Positions 1-5,019 of a stretch of 5,533 nt of DNA are shown one piece after another. A program made the position numbers and the translations under genes. How positions within the stretch are numbered: the stretch's first letter is position 1; the number at the start of each line of letters is the position of its first letter. Under the pieces are notes generated by a model. The model worked only from the letters and a program-made list of their open reading frames with translations, did not search any database and was not told the DNA's origin. The stretch covers positions 1 to 5,533 of the forward strand of contig JAJPIN010000029.1 in assembly GCA_021324715.1 (NCBI GenBank), written 5' to 3'. The stretch comes from Nitrososphaeria archaeon (GTDB lineage Archaea > Thermoproteota > Nitrososphaeria > Nitrososphaerales > Nitrososphaeraceae).

Positions 1-38
1 GCAGTGTTTTTATAAAGGACAAAATTTTCTTCGAACAT
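1..38 (-). CDS. Possible 5' end of a gene running off the left edge
   Basis: Reading leftward from an ATG at 38-36, the frame stays open to the window edge and gives about 12 residues beginning MFEENFVLYKNT. A TATA-like TATATAA lies at 64-70 on the same strand, which would place transcription start at about 41, so this ATG (or a TTG at 41-39) would head a leaderless message. That geometry matches other genes in the window. The fragment is too short to assign to a family. The opposite strand is also open here from base 3 to a TAG at 69-71 and could equally be the C-terminal end of a plus-strand gene. The promoter position is the only reason to prefer the minus strand. Confidence 0.3.
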   Translation of the reverse strand, partial: MFEENFVLYKNT

Positions 39-63
39 CAACTCGTGTCCCAGGTTAACTTCG

Positions 64-70
64 TTATATA
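64..70 (-). promoter_or_regulatory. TATA box candidate for the left-edge gene
   Basis: TATATAA read on the minus strand, centred about 26 bases upstream of position 41. A small inverted repeat, ATCAC-cga-GTGAT at 83-95, lies just behind it and could be an operator. Both are judged by eye from archaeal promoter geometry. Confidence 0.3.
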
Positions 71-321
71 GTGCATTATATGATCACCGAGTGATATAGT
101 TCAGTGTTATTTGAGAAAGCTAACATCAAAGAAGTGCTAAGGGTTGATTAGAACTGAGAGATAAAAACGATTCATAATTGCAAAGCATCTAATGATCATG
201 TACAGCTATGACTCATCTCAGTGAGTATACGAATGAAATGAAAATTCAGATTTAATGATTAAAATTTGACTGGAACCCAGCATAGGCTAAGTATGTAAAT
301 TAAATACCTTCTACACTTGGC

Positions 322-331
322 GAGTATATCC
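322..331 (+). promoter_or_regulatory. TATA candidate for the metallophosphoesterase gene
   Basis: GAGTATATCC at 322-331 would put transcription start near 352, leaving a leader of about 10 nt before the TTG at 364. A second AT-rich candidate lies at about 295-307. Assigned by spacing only. Confidence 0.3.
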
Positions 332-345
332 TTAATAGAGCGTTT

Positions 346-358
346 GAACCAAAATTTG
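346..358 (+). repeat. Copy of GAACCAAAATTTG just before the phosphoesterase start
   Basis: A 13-base motif ending five bases before the TTG start of the phosphoesterase. An identical 13-mer lies at 3519-3531 and an inverted related copy at 2611-2624. Overlapping the putative transcription start, it could be a repressor site or a translation-level element, or it could be chance in AT-rich DNA. Confidence 0.35.
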
Positions 359-363
359 TACGT

Positions 364-1116
364 TTGACAGTTTTAGTTCAAATTTCTGATGTCCATATAG
401 GCAGCCTATATGACGCTTCAGTATTTGACACAATAGTTCAAGAAGTAAATAGCATGAAGCCCGATGCTATTATTGTAACGGGAGATATAACAGACGAAGG
501 GATACTTCCTCAATTCGAACTGGCAAGAGTAGAATTAGAACGTTTCAAGTGTAGGGAACTAATTGTCTTGCCGGGGAATCACGATTACAGACACACGGGA
601 TATTTATTATTCAAGAAGTTCTTTCCGTCCACTCAAACATACGATATGGGCGACGTGTTACTAATAACACTTCATACCGCCAGACCAGACAGGGATGAAG
701 GTGAGGTTGGATATAGACAACTTTTGTGGATGCAAAAGATTATTGAGAAGTTTGAAGGACAACAAAAAAAAATAATTATCGCTATGCATCATCATTTGAT
801 TGGGATTCCGGATACGGGCACTGATAAGATCATAATTTTGGATGCAGGAGATGCCCTTAGAGTATGCTTGGAATCTAAAGTCGACGTAGTTCTATGCGGT
901 CATAAACACCGTCCATGGGTGTGGAACCTTGGATCTCTTCAGATTGCATACGCAGGCACGGCCAGCTCGTCTAGATTCAGAGGGTTCTTCCAAAACACCT
1001 ACAATATCATAAATGTAAAAAAGAACAATTTGTCTGTCAACCTGAAGATAGTTGGAGGAAAGAGTTTTCCACTCTCAGATCTTGTTTCGAAGTATCAACC
1101 ATTTCTTAGCACCTGA
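364..1116 (+). CDS. Calcineurin-like metallophosphoesterase (CpdA/Icc type)
   Basis: A 250-residue single-domain phosphoesterase of the dinuclear-metal calcineurin-like superfamily, closest in style to cyclic-nucleotide phosphodiesterases (CpdA/Icc). The metal-binding motifs appear in the expected order: D9-V-H11, G40-D41, G71-N-H-D74, a histidine cluster at 142-144, and G179-H-K-H182. The family uses two metals, often Mn or Fe, to hydrolyse phosphoesters; the substrate here cannot be read from the sequence, and 3',5'-cAMP, other nucleotides or phosphoproteins are all possible. There is no signal peptide or membrane segment, so it is probably cytosolic. The start is a TTG: the first codons give the family-typical VLVQISDVHIG beginning, no ATG or GTG lies between the upstream stop at 301-303 and that motif, and the leader is short. 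It converges on the membrane-protein gene with about 55 bases between the stop codons. The class is well supported, the substrate is not. Confidence 0.9.
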   Translation: MTVLVQISDVHIGSLYDASVFDTIVQEVNSMKPDAIIVTGDITDEGILPQFELARVELERFKCRELIVLPGNHDYRHTGYLLFKKFFPSTQTYDMGDVLLITLHTARPDRDEGEVGYRQLLWMQKIIEKFEGQQKKIIIAMHHHLIGIPDTGTDKIIILDAGDALRVCLESKVDVVLCGHKHRPWVWNLGSLQIAYAGTASSSRFRGFFQNTYNIINVKKNNLSVNLKIVGGKSFPLSDLVSKYQPFLST

Positions 1117-1171
1117 ACATTCAATTACTATGGTTGGGATAGATTCACGAATATCTTGAATTCACTTGGCT

Positions 1172-2515
1172 TCATAAGTTTGGTTTTTTACGAAGCTCTT
1201 TAAGTACAACTTGCATGTAAGATTTAATATCATTTTCATCCATTGATGTTTCAATTCCAGTCTTGTCGCTCATAGATTCTGATACTTTCCTTGCCGCCGG
1301 TAGCAATTGCTTTTGTATTTCATTTTCCATCTCTGCAGTTCCTATATTGTGTAACAATTTTGATTGCTCCATCACAGATTTTTTAATAGATTGACGTAAA
1401 GTCATATCCTGAGAAATAGAAACTGCAGAAAAATAAAGACCGTTATATATCAAATAGCAGGACAATCCAGTAAAGGAGACAGAAATAAGGCCATAGGGTG
1501 GATAAGCAGCTTGAGATGTCCAGGCAGAACCCGCGATGTAAAAAAGAACAAAACCATACGCAGCAATTATCATATAGTTCCTAGCTGCAGTACCAAATTT
1601 CAGAGTTCTTGCTATTGATAAAAAAGCGACTCCAAATAGTATCCCAGCAAATACTGCTGAAAGGGAGAAAATTAGAATATTAGTCATTGCATTTGAATCC
1701 TCAGACGGAGTGAAAAAACCAAGGCTGAAGAGGGGAAATTCAATGAGGTAATATATCATAGGTGCACCCATCATAATCCAGAATCTAACTTTACCAAATT
1801 TTTCAATATAAGGTCTTAGCAGCATGACTGATGCGATCCAAGTTAAAACGTAACTAACACTACTTGCTATTTGATACACTGTATCCACAGAAGAGGGTGA
1901 TTCTGAAAAGACTGCAACATCACCTATCTTTATTACTAAATTCCTCTTTGATAATTCGTCTAATTGATTATATAGACCCAATGACCCATTTACGACATAT
2001 GCAATCATAGATAAAGCAAATATGAGAATCATTAGATTTTTCTTTGACCTGTACCAAGAAAAGAACGCTTTAGCTAGAAGACTAAACATCACTATCCAGA
2101 GCCCATAGCTAATGGATATTGCAAGTTCAAGTAAGATAGAATTATACTGTTGAGCAAGCAGAATCTGTATTATAACTAGTAAAATTATTCCTGCTAGCAA
2201 GTACTGTATAATAGTCACTATCTTGTGAATTGTGTGAAGCAATCGCGTTCTAACTTTGTGGCTTTTATTATTATAATCAACAAATGCTAAGATAAAGTAC
2301 TGGGTTACCATGGAGACAGCAAAAATGCCTATGAAAGTAGCGATACTCCCGATAGAAGCTAGTTGTTCTGGAAGAAAATCTGCAATATATCCAATTGATG
2401 ACTCAACTGTTAATGCCACGGCCAATATTGTCATAACAACCAGGAGTTTCCTACCGTCAAATGTCGATACCGTTATTACTGAGGGAACCCGTGTAGGCAT
2501 GTCAGGTAGTCTCAT
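1172..2515 (-). CDS. Ten-helix membrane protein of unknown function
   Basis: A 447-residue polytopic membrane protein. I see ten hydrophobic segments at about residues 24-46, 53-79, 97-121, 127-152, 161-182, 213-233, 245-267, 279-301, 313-333 and 341-366. Basic residues fill the N-terminus and every second loop (80-96, 153-160, 234-244, 302-312), which gives a consistent topology with both ends inside. Residues 367-447 form a hydrophilic, probably helical cytoplasmic tail rich in Lys, Glu and Gln, ending in a basic stretch. The longest outer loop is 183-212. I recognise no transporter, kinase or enzyme motif. It resembles orphan membrane proteins that I recall as common in Nitrososphaera-type genomes, but that is memory, not a search. 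The ATG at 2515 is preceded by AGTGAT (2526-2521), a partial Shine-Dalgarno match; the second Met (codon 6) is an alternative start. A 78-codon frame on the other strand across its 5' part is a shadow. Confidence 0.85.
   Translation of the reverse strand: MRLPDMPTRVPSVITVSTFDGRKLLVVMTILAVALTVESSIGYIADFLPEQLASIGSIATFIGIFAVSMVTQYFILAFVDYNNKSHKVRTRLLHTIHKIVTIIQYLLAGIILLVIIQILLAQQYNSILLELAISISYGLWIVMFSLLAKAFFSWYRSKKNLMILIFALSMIAYVVNGSLGLYNQLDELSKRNLVIKIGDVAVFSESPSSVDTVYQIASSVSYVLTWIASVMLLRPYIEKFGKVRFWIMMGAPMIYYLIEFPLFSLGFFTPSEDSNAMTNILIFSLSAVFAGILFGVAFLSIARTLKFGTAARNYMIIAAYGFVLFYIAGSAWTSQAAYPPYGLISVSFTGLSCYLIYNGLYFSAVSISQDMTLRQSIKKSVMEQSKLLHNIGTAEMENEIQKQLLPAARKVSESMSDKTGIETSMDENDIKSYMQVVLKELRKKPNL
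1184..1189 (+). terminator. Possible T-run terminator of the phosphoesterase
   Basis: A run of six T on the plus strand, about 70 bases past the phosphoesterase stop and inside the 3' end of the converging gene. Archaeal transcription often ends at U-rich tracts without a hairpin. It is weak on its own. Confidence 0.25.
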
Positions 2516-2551
2516 AGAGCATCACTATGTAAGTGTTGCCTTTTAAAATAA

Positions 2552-2562
2552 GATAATATAAT
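2552..2562 (-). promoter_or_regulatory. TATA box candidate for the membrane-protein gene
   Basis: ATTATATTATC read on the minus strand. Transcription would start near 2531, leaving a leader of about 15 nt that contains the AGTGAT ribosome-binding candidate. TTTTAAAA at 2541-2548 is an alternative that would give a nearly leaderless message. Confidence 0.4.
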
Positions 2563-2610
2563 AGAGAAACCTATTGAAGCATCACAGATTCAAAATCTAG
2601 AATTTGTGTC

Positions 2611-2624
2611 AATTTTGGTTCAAA
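2611..2624 (-). repeat. Copy of the GAACCAAAATT motif upstream of the membrane gene
   Basis: On the minus strand this reads TTTGAACCAAAATT. It is identical over 14 bases to 343-356 on the plus strand, and over 11 bases to 3519-3529. It lies about 50-70 bases behind the TATA candidate of the membrane-protein gene, a position possible for a regulator site. The function is unknown. Confidence 0.35.
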
Positions 2625-2703
2625 AACCACTGTCTCCATTTACAAAACACATGCCCATGTTAAGCAATTGAATGAGTTCTAAGTCAAAATATAAATCAAA
2701 TCC

Positions 2704-2722
2704 TACAACCTAGCGAGTTGTA
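2704..2722 (-). terminator. Hairpin just past the Cys-rich gene stop
   Basis: TACAAC at 2704-2709 and GTTGTA at 2717-2722 form perfect 6-bp arms round a 7-base loop, starting three bases after the stop codon. The transcript then runs into T-rich DNA (2680-2703). It is plausibly a 3'-end signal, judged by position and shape. Confidence 0.35.
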
Positions 2723-2724
2723 TT

Positions 2725-2868
2725 TTATAATTTGCAACAAATATCTTTATTTTCACATTTACAATTCATTGGTTCTTTCAGACATGTAGGACAAATTAAA
2801 GCACCGCAGCCTACGCACGTGTTATTAAGTTTATTGCAAGCCCAATGAATACACGTATCGGTGTTCAA
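2725..2868 (-). CDS. Cys-rich zinc-finger-like microprotein, 47 residues
   Basis: A 47-residue frame read from a TTG at 2868-2866 to a TAA at 2727-2725. It has ten cysteines, at residues 6, 11, 18, 21, 26, 29, 36, 38, 44 and 45, plus His8. The spacing C6-x-H8-x2-C11, C18-x2-C21, C26-x2-C29 and C36-x-C38 is typical of a small protein that folds round two or more zinc ions; the central part reads TCVGCGALICPTC. This cysteine density over an open frame is very unlikely for non-coding AT-rich DNA. There is no signal peptide or membrane helix, so a cytosolic nucleic-acid- or protein-binding adaptor is likely, but I do not recognise the family. The frame upstream is open to a TAA but contains no ATG, GTG or further TTG start, only ATA/ATT-type codons. 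The TTG start is supported by a TATA box at 2896-2901, which predicts transcription from about 2872 and hence a nearly leaderless message. Confidence 0.7.
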   Translation of the reverse strand: MNTDTCIHWACNKLNNTCVGCGALICPTCLKEPMNCKCENKDICCKL

Positions 2869-2893
2869 ATTTAAACTTATTATTGTAAGATAT

Positions 2894-2901
2894 GGTATAA
2901 A
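2894..2901 (-). promoter_or_regulatory. TATA box of the Cys-rich microprotein gene
   Basis: TTTATACC read on the minus strand. It is centred about 26 bases upstream of 2872, four bases before the TTG start codon. This is the classic spacing for a leaderless or near-leaderless archaeal message and supports both the gene and its start. Confidence 0.5.
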
Positions 2902-3082
2902 ATTCTTGAGAATGTTTTGGAATTTATGAAACCTAAATTATTTATTGTTTAATTGAGCTTCATGAGGTGGACAATGATTTCCTTTTAGATTTGAAAATAT
3001 TATTTATTATACAAATTGATACTTGGAAGACAATTGTGTATGTGTTATTGTCAGAATGAACGTATTGTTATAGTTGTAGCTT

Positions 3083-3090
3083 AAAAAAAA
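3083..3090 (-). terminator. Poly-T terminator of the sequon-repeat gene
   Basis: Eight consecutive T on the minus strand, about 14 bases past the stop codon of the small exported protein. This is the usual form of an archaeal intrinsic terminator and needs no hairpin. Confidence 0.5.
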
Positions 3091-3103
3091 TTGGAGATAA
3101 AAG

Positions 3104-3352
3104 TTACTTTCCTCCTAACATATTTTTAAATTGTTCCAGGAGTCCACCACCAGTCTTATTCGTAGCATTTCCTGCCGCCTGACTTGCATTTGCGCTGGCA
3201 TTTCCTGCCGCCTGACTTGCATTTGCGCCGGCATTTCCCATGGCGTTTGAAGCGTTAGTCGTCGCATTTTGAGCATTAGCGACTGACACATAAACCAATG
3301 CAAATGCCAACAACAGAGCCACACTTCCAAAATAAATTGTTTTTTTCATCAT
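3104..3352 (-). CDS. Small exported Asn/Ala-rich protein with seven N-glycosylation sequons
   Basis: An 82-residue preprotein. Residues 1-27 form a signal peptide: MMKK, a hydrophobic core at 6-22, then A25-N-A27 as the likely cleavage site before Q28. The mature part is about 55 residues of Asn, Ala, Ser and Gly with seven N-X-S/T sequons (N29, N33, N44, N51, N55, N62, N65). An 11-residue unit (N-A-S-Q-A-A-G-N-A-S/T and one small residue) is repeated through a 33-bp DNA duplication. The C-terminus switches to a short amphipathic stretch, LLEQFKNMLGGK. There is no enzyme domain. It is probably released or attached to the cell surface; if the sequons are used it would be densely glycosylated, which is inference. 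Two adjacent ATG codons could start it. The TATA box at 3381-3390 gives a leader of only a few bases and favours the first. A 71-codon frame overlapping it in another phase is a shadow. Confidence 0.8.
   Translation of the reverse strand: MMKKTIYFGSVALLLAFALVYVSVANAQNATTNASNAMGNAGANASQAAGNASANASQAAGNATNKTGGGLLEQFKNMLGGK
3165..3238 (-). repeat. 33-bp tandem duplication inside the sequon-repeat gene
   Basis: Units at 3165-3197 and 3198-3230 are identical except for one T/C difference at unit position 32, and eight bases of a third copy follow (3231-3238). Each unit keeps the frame and encodes 11 residues with sequons. The near identity at DNA level indicates recent duplication, so copy number may vary between strains. 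Confidence 0.9.
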
Positions 3353-3380
3353 ACAGTGATTGATAACATCATATTAAAGG

Positions 3381-3390
3381 TTTATATCTT
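3381..3390 (-). promoter_or_regulatory. TATA box of the sequon-repeat gene
   Basis: AAGATATAAA read on the minus strand, about 30 bases upstream of the first ATG (3352). Predicted transcription start is near 3359, giving a leader of under 10 nt. It is among the clearest promoters in the window. Confidence 0.55.
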
Positions 3391-3396
3391 GACTTT

Positions 3397-3421
3397 CCTG
3401 AACAAGCCCTATTTTTTCAGG
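3397..3421. promoter_or_regulatory. Inverted repeat behind the sequon-repeat promoter
   Basis: CCTGAA at 3397-3402 and TTCAGG at 3416-3421 are perfect 6-bp arms with a 13-base spacer, beginning seven bases upstream of the TATA box. This position fits an activator or repressor site. The T-rich spacer could instead make it a weak terminator-like hairpin. Confidence 0.35.
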
Positions 3422-3422
3422 T

Positions 3423-3448
3423 AATTTCGAATATCGATTATCGAAATT
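3423..3448. promoter_or_regulatory. 26-bp near-perfect palindrome, candidate operator
   Basis: AATTTCGA (3423-3430) and TCGAAATT (3441-3448) are perfect 8-bp arms round a centre that contains a further ATCGAT palindrome (3433-3438). Altogether 22 of 26 bases obey dyad symmetry. It lies directly behind the 3397-3421 inverted repeat and about 33-58 bases upstream of the TATA box of the sequon-repeat gene, a position suited to a dimeric winged-helix regulator. Confidence 0.45.
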
Positions 3449-3518
3449 CTGAGCACAGACCCAAGGCTTGTATAAAGATTATTCCTATCACTTCCCCAAA
3501 AACGATATACTTGAATAC

Positions 3519-3531
3519 GAACCAAAATTTG
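3519..3531 (+). repeat. Third copy of GAACCAAAATTTG in the spacer
   Basis: Identical 13-mer to 346-358. It lies in the spacer between the sequon-repeat gene and the glycanase-like gene, with no plus-strand gene after it. The core CAAAATTTG is partly self-complementary. Confidence 0.35.
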
Positions 3532-3714
3532 AAAGATAATTAAGTGGGGGATTTATTCAAAGAGTTGTACCTATTATTGAATTTGCCAAATCTAAGAACC
3601 CAAGCTCATCTTGACGTCATCGCTTCTTTTGAAGTCTATTATCCTTGGTTTTAAAGCAGCCTACCAATTCCACAAAATTAGAATGTGAAATGTAGACAAC
3701 TAAGACTTATCTAA

Positions 3715-4416
3715 TCACGTTCTGTAATAAATTTCTCGCAATTCTTTCATTTTATCTTTCCTTCCCCTTCTTTTTTGAACTAAATACCATTGTTGAGTAT
3801 AACGTGTGGTAACATCCTCTACACTGTTGGCGGAAAATGCCAATACATATTCATAATTCTTTCCCCAATTTTGCTCGTAGTAGTAAGGATGATCAAAAGA
3901 AATAGGATAGTCCAAAGTTGAGTCAATATGTACCCATTTGTTATTTATCAAGGATTCGTTCCAGCAATGATCAAGATAATCATGTACTATTCTAGTCTGA
4001 ATTGGTAACGAGTTTGTGATGGCTCCAAAAAGTATAGACCATTCGCTACAGCGACCAACTCTTGTCTCTGCAATCCTCAGTATATTGTCATATCGCTGAA
4101 ATATTTGTTCTGAACCACATACATTACATACGTGAATTTCTGTTTTTCGTAATGCTCCTGAATTGGCGTCTACAAGTTGAATACTCATTGGTCTATTATT
4201 ACATCTTATGCATTGTAGTTCCTTCGGCATCCACTTCATAAAATCATTTTTGAACCAATGTAAGAGAGGCTTCAAAGTTTGGTCGTCCGCAATTAAATGT
4301 AGTACTTTTTCAGGTATCAATCGTTTGACAGAATCCAATATTGACCGGTCATTATATTGCTCTGACACACTTTTGTATAGCCTAAAGCTGGATGCATATG
4401 ACGGGAATTGAGTCAA
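3715..4416 (-). CDS. Peptide:N-glycanase-like protein (transglutaminase superfamily)
   Basis: A 233-residue protein matching the catalytic core of eukaryotic peptide:N-glycanase (Png1/NGLY1), the enzyme that removes N-glycans from Asn of misfolded glycoproteins. Zinc cysteines are C69-x2-C72 and C97-x2-C100. The catalytic triad is C123 (ETRVGRCSEW), H150 (DYLDHCWNE) and D165 (KWVHIDS). C100 to C123 is 23 residues and C123 to H150 is 27, as in yeast Png1 (C168, C191, H218 from memory); H150 to D165 is 15 against 17. The family Trp two residues after the His (W152) and the tail motif V-x-DVT-x-RY (199-206) are also present. No signal peptide or membrane helix, no PUB or PAW domain: a minimal cytosolic core. 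Deglycosylation is inferred; protease or transglutaminase-like activity remains possible. The start is a TTG; the next Met is residue 60, inside the core. The TATA box at 4442-4449 predicts a leaderless message at this TTG. A 67-codon plus-strand frame at 4208-4411 is a shadow. Confidence 0.85.
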   Translation of the reverse strand: MTQFPSYASSFRLYKSVSEQYNDRSILDSVKRLIPEKVLHLIADDQTLKPLLHWFKNDFMKWMPKELQCIRCNNRPMSIQLVDANSGALRKTEIHVCNVCGSEQIFQRYDNILRIAETRVGRCSEWSILFGAITNSLPIQTRIVHDYLDHCWNESLINNKWVHIDSTLDYPISFDHPYYYEQNWGKNYEYVLAFSANSVEDVTTRYTQQWYLVQKRRGRKDKMKELREIYYRT

Positions 4417-4713
4417 GTAACTAATGCTTTAGATAGTCCCAAATTTATACTGCTTGATGAAATCATAGATACGCACGGCTATTATATGTTATCAATGTTG
4501 GGATCAAACAAGTGTTGTTGAATATTATATCGCAGACGAAGTCACATTTGATAATATTTCGGGGCGTCGACACAGCTGAAGTTTTTCGTGTTCTATTAGG
4601 CATCCTAGCATCCATATGTTGTTTTCAAAGATAAACGGATTATCCAGAACAATTGCATGGAAAAAATAAACCAACGGGGACTTCTCGAGAACATATATAA
4701 CCAACTATTCTAG
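4408..4713 (+). pseudogene. Possible decayed small gene with frameshifts
   Basis: Four successive open stretches on the plus strand read like protein but in changing frames. The first runs from a TTG at 4408 to a TGA at 4519-4521 and includes LDSPKFILLDEIIDTHGYY. The second frame continues with VVEYYIADEVTFDNIS (about 4514-4561). The third gives GVDTAEVFRVLLGILAS (about 4563-4613). The fourth, HPYVVFKDK to NIYNQLF, ends at a TAG at 4711-4713. Every step is a +1 shift; one coincides with a run of four G at 4561-4564. Joined, it would be roughly 100 residues. I recognise no family, and the region also has open frames on the minus strand, so low stop density by chance is a real alternative. Its 5' end overlaps the glycanase-like gene's start. 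Confidence 0.2.
4442..4449 (-). promoter_or_regulatory. TATA box of the glycanase-like gene
   Basis: TATAAATT on the minus strand, preceded by a purine-rich CAAGCAG that could serve as the BRE. Its centre is about 26 bases upstream of 4419, so the transcript would begin almost exactly at the TTG start codon (4416). There is no Shine-Dalgarno sequence, as expected for a leaderless message. Confidence 0.5.
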
Positions 4714-4981
4714 CTGAACATTTAGCGTACATTAACAAAAAATATTTACTCTTTAGATTTTCGAGGATTTTATCATTAGACCGTCATATGTTTCTAGATT
4801 AGATCTATATCCGTTGATTCGAAATTCAATAATATAGTGGTAAAATGTGTATCGGAGTAATTATTTTCCTCTGTGCAGGATGTCATCTGAATAGCCAATA
4901 ATCATTGAGTGTTTGGATGTACCTCTTGTGAACCCCATTCCATACCGCTTATATACGCAAATAGAGCAAGAGACAGTCTAC

Positions 4982-4989
4982 TTTATATT
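4982..4989 (+). promoter_or_regulatory. TATA box candidate for the Ser/Pro-rich exported protein
   Basis: TTTATATT at 4982-4989 would start transcription near 5011, about 8 bases before the ATG at 5020. CTTATATAC at 4948-4956 is an alternative, with start near 4978, which would allow the ATG at 5002. Confidence 0.4.
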
Positions 4990-5019
4990 TACAAATTACA
5001 TATGATAAATGAGCTATTA

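Larger units (their letters stand above)
39..363. other. Intergenic spacer without a convincing gene
   Basis: This is AT-rich DNA between the possible left-edge gene and the phosphoesterase. Only very short frames occur, for example 15 codons at 209-256 on the plus strand and about 20 codons at two places on the minus strand; none has a promoter or coding character I would defend. The spacer holds the candidate promoter of the left gene (64-70), a short inverted repeat (83-95), a TATA candidate for the phosphoesterase (322-331), and the shared 13-mer GAACCAAAATTTG at 346-358. Confidence 0.6.
3353..3714. other. Spacer between the sequon-repeat gene and the glycanase-like gene
   Basis: The right part has no credible reading frame on either strand. 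The left part holds the promoter (3381-3390) and two stacked inverted repeats (3397-3421, 3423-3448) of the sequon-repeat gene. Further right are a plus-strand TATA-like TTGTATAAAG at about 3468-3477 with no gene behind it, the 13-mer at 3519-3531, and the 8-bp palindrome TGACGTCA at 3612-3619. No clear terminator follows the glycanase-like gene. Confidence 0.6.
4417..5019. other. Long spacer between the two divergent genes
   Basis: About 600 bases with no intact gene I can support. The left half (to about 4713) contains the glycanase promoter and overlapping short open frames that may be a decayed gene. The right half is AT-rich, has no frame beyond a few dozen codons, and contains an 18-codon frame at 4846-4902 (begins MCIGVIIFLCAG) without a placed promoter. 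The TATA candidates for the exported protein lie at 4948-4956 and 4982-4989. No RNA gene is recognisable. Confidence 0.5.

Noticed and set aside
2310..2546. 78-codon plus-strand open frame
   Set aside because: It lies opposite the 5' part of the clearly coding membrane protein, has no promoter of its own and no recognisable composition; a shadow frame.
3165..3238. Short repeats considered as a CRISPR array
   Set aside because: The 33-bp units are directly adjacent without spacers and lie inside a reading frame, so this is a coding tandem repeat.
3115..3330. 71-codon minus-strand frame rich in Met, Gln and Arg
   Set aside because: It is a second phase of the sequon-repeat gene; the repeat opens more than one frame, and only the other frame has a signal peptide and good start context.
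3460..3540. Possible tRNA or small RNA in the spacer, suggested by a plus-strand TATA-like box
   Set aside because: No cloverleaf, TTCRA-type arm or stable hairpin could be seen after it.
3612..3619. Perfect 8-bp palindrome TGACGTCA
   Set aside because: A single short palindrome away from any promoter; expected by chance in a window of this size.
4208..4411. 67-codon plus-strand frame
   Set aside because: It is antisense to the N-terminal and zinc region of the glycanase-like protein, whose motifs are decisive.
4846..4902. 18-codon frame beginning MCIGVIIFLCAG with three Cys
   Set aside because: Too short to judge, and the nearest TATA-like sequence would start transcription beyond its ATG.
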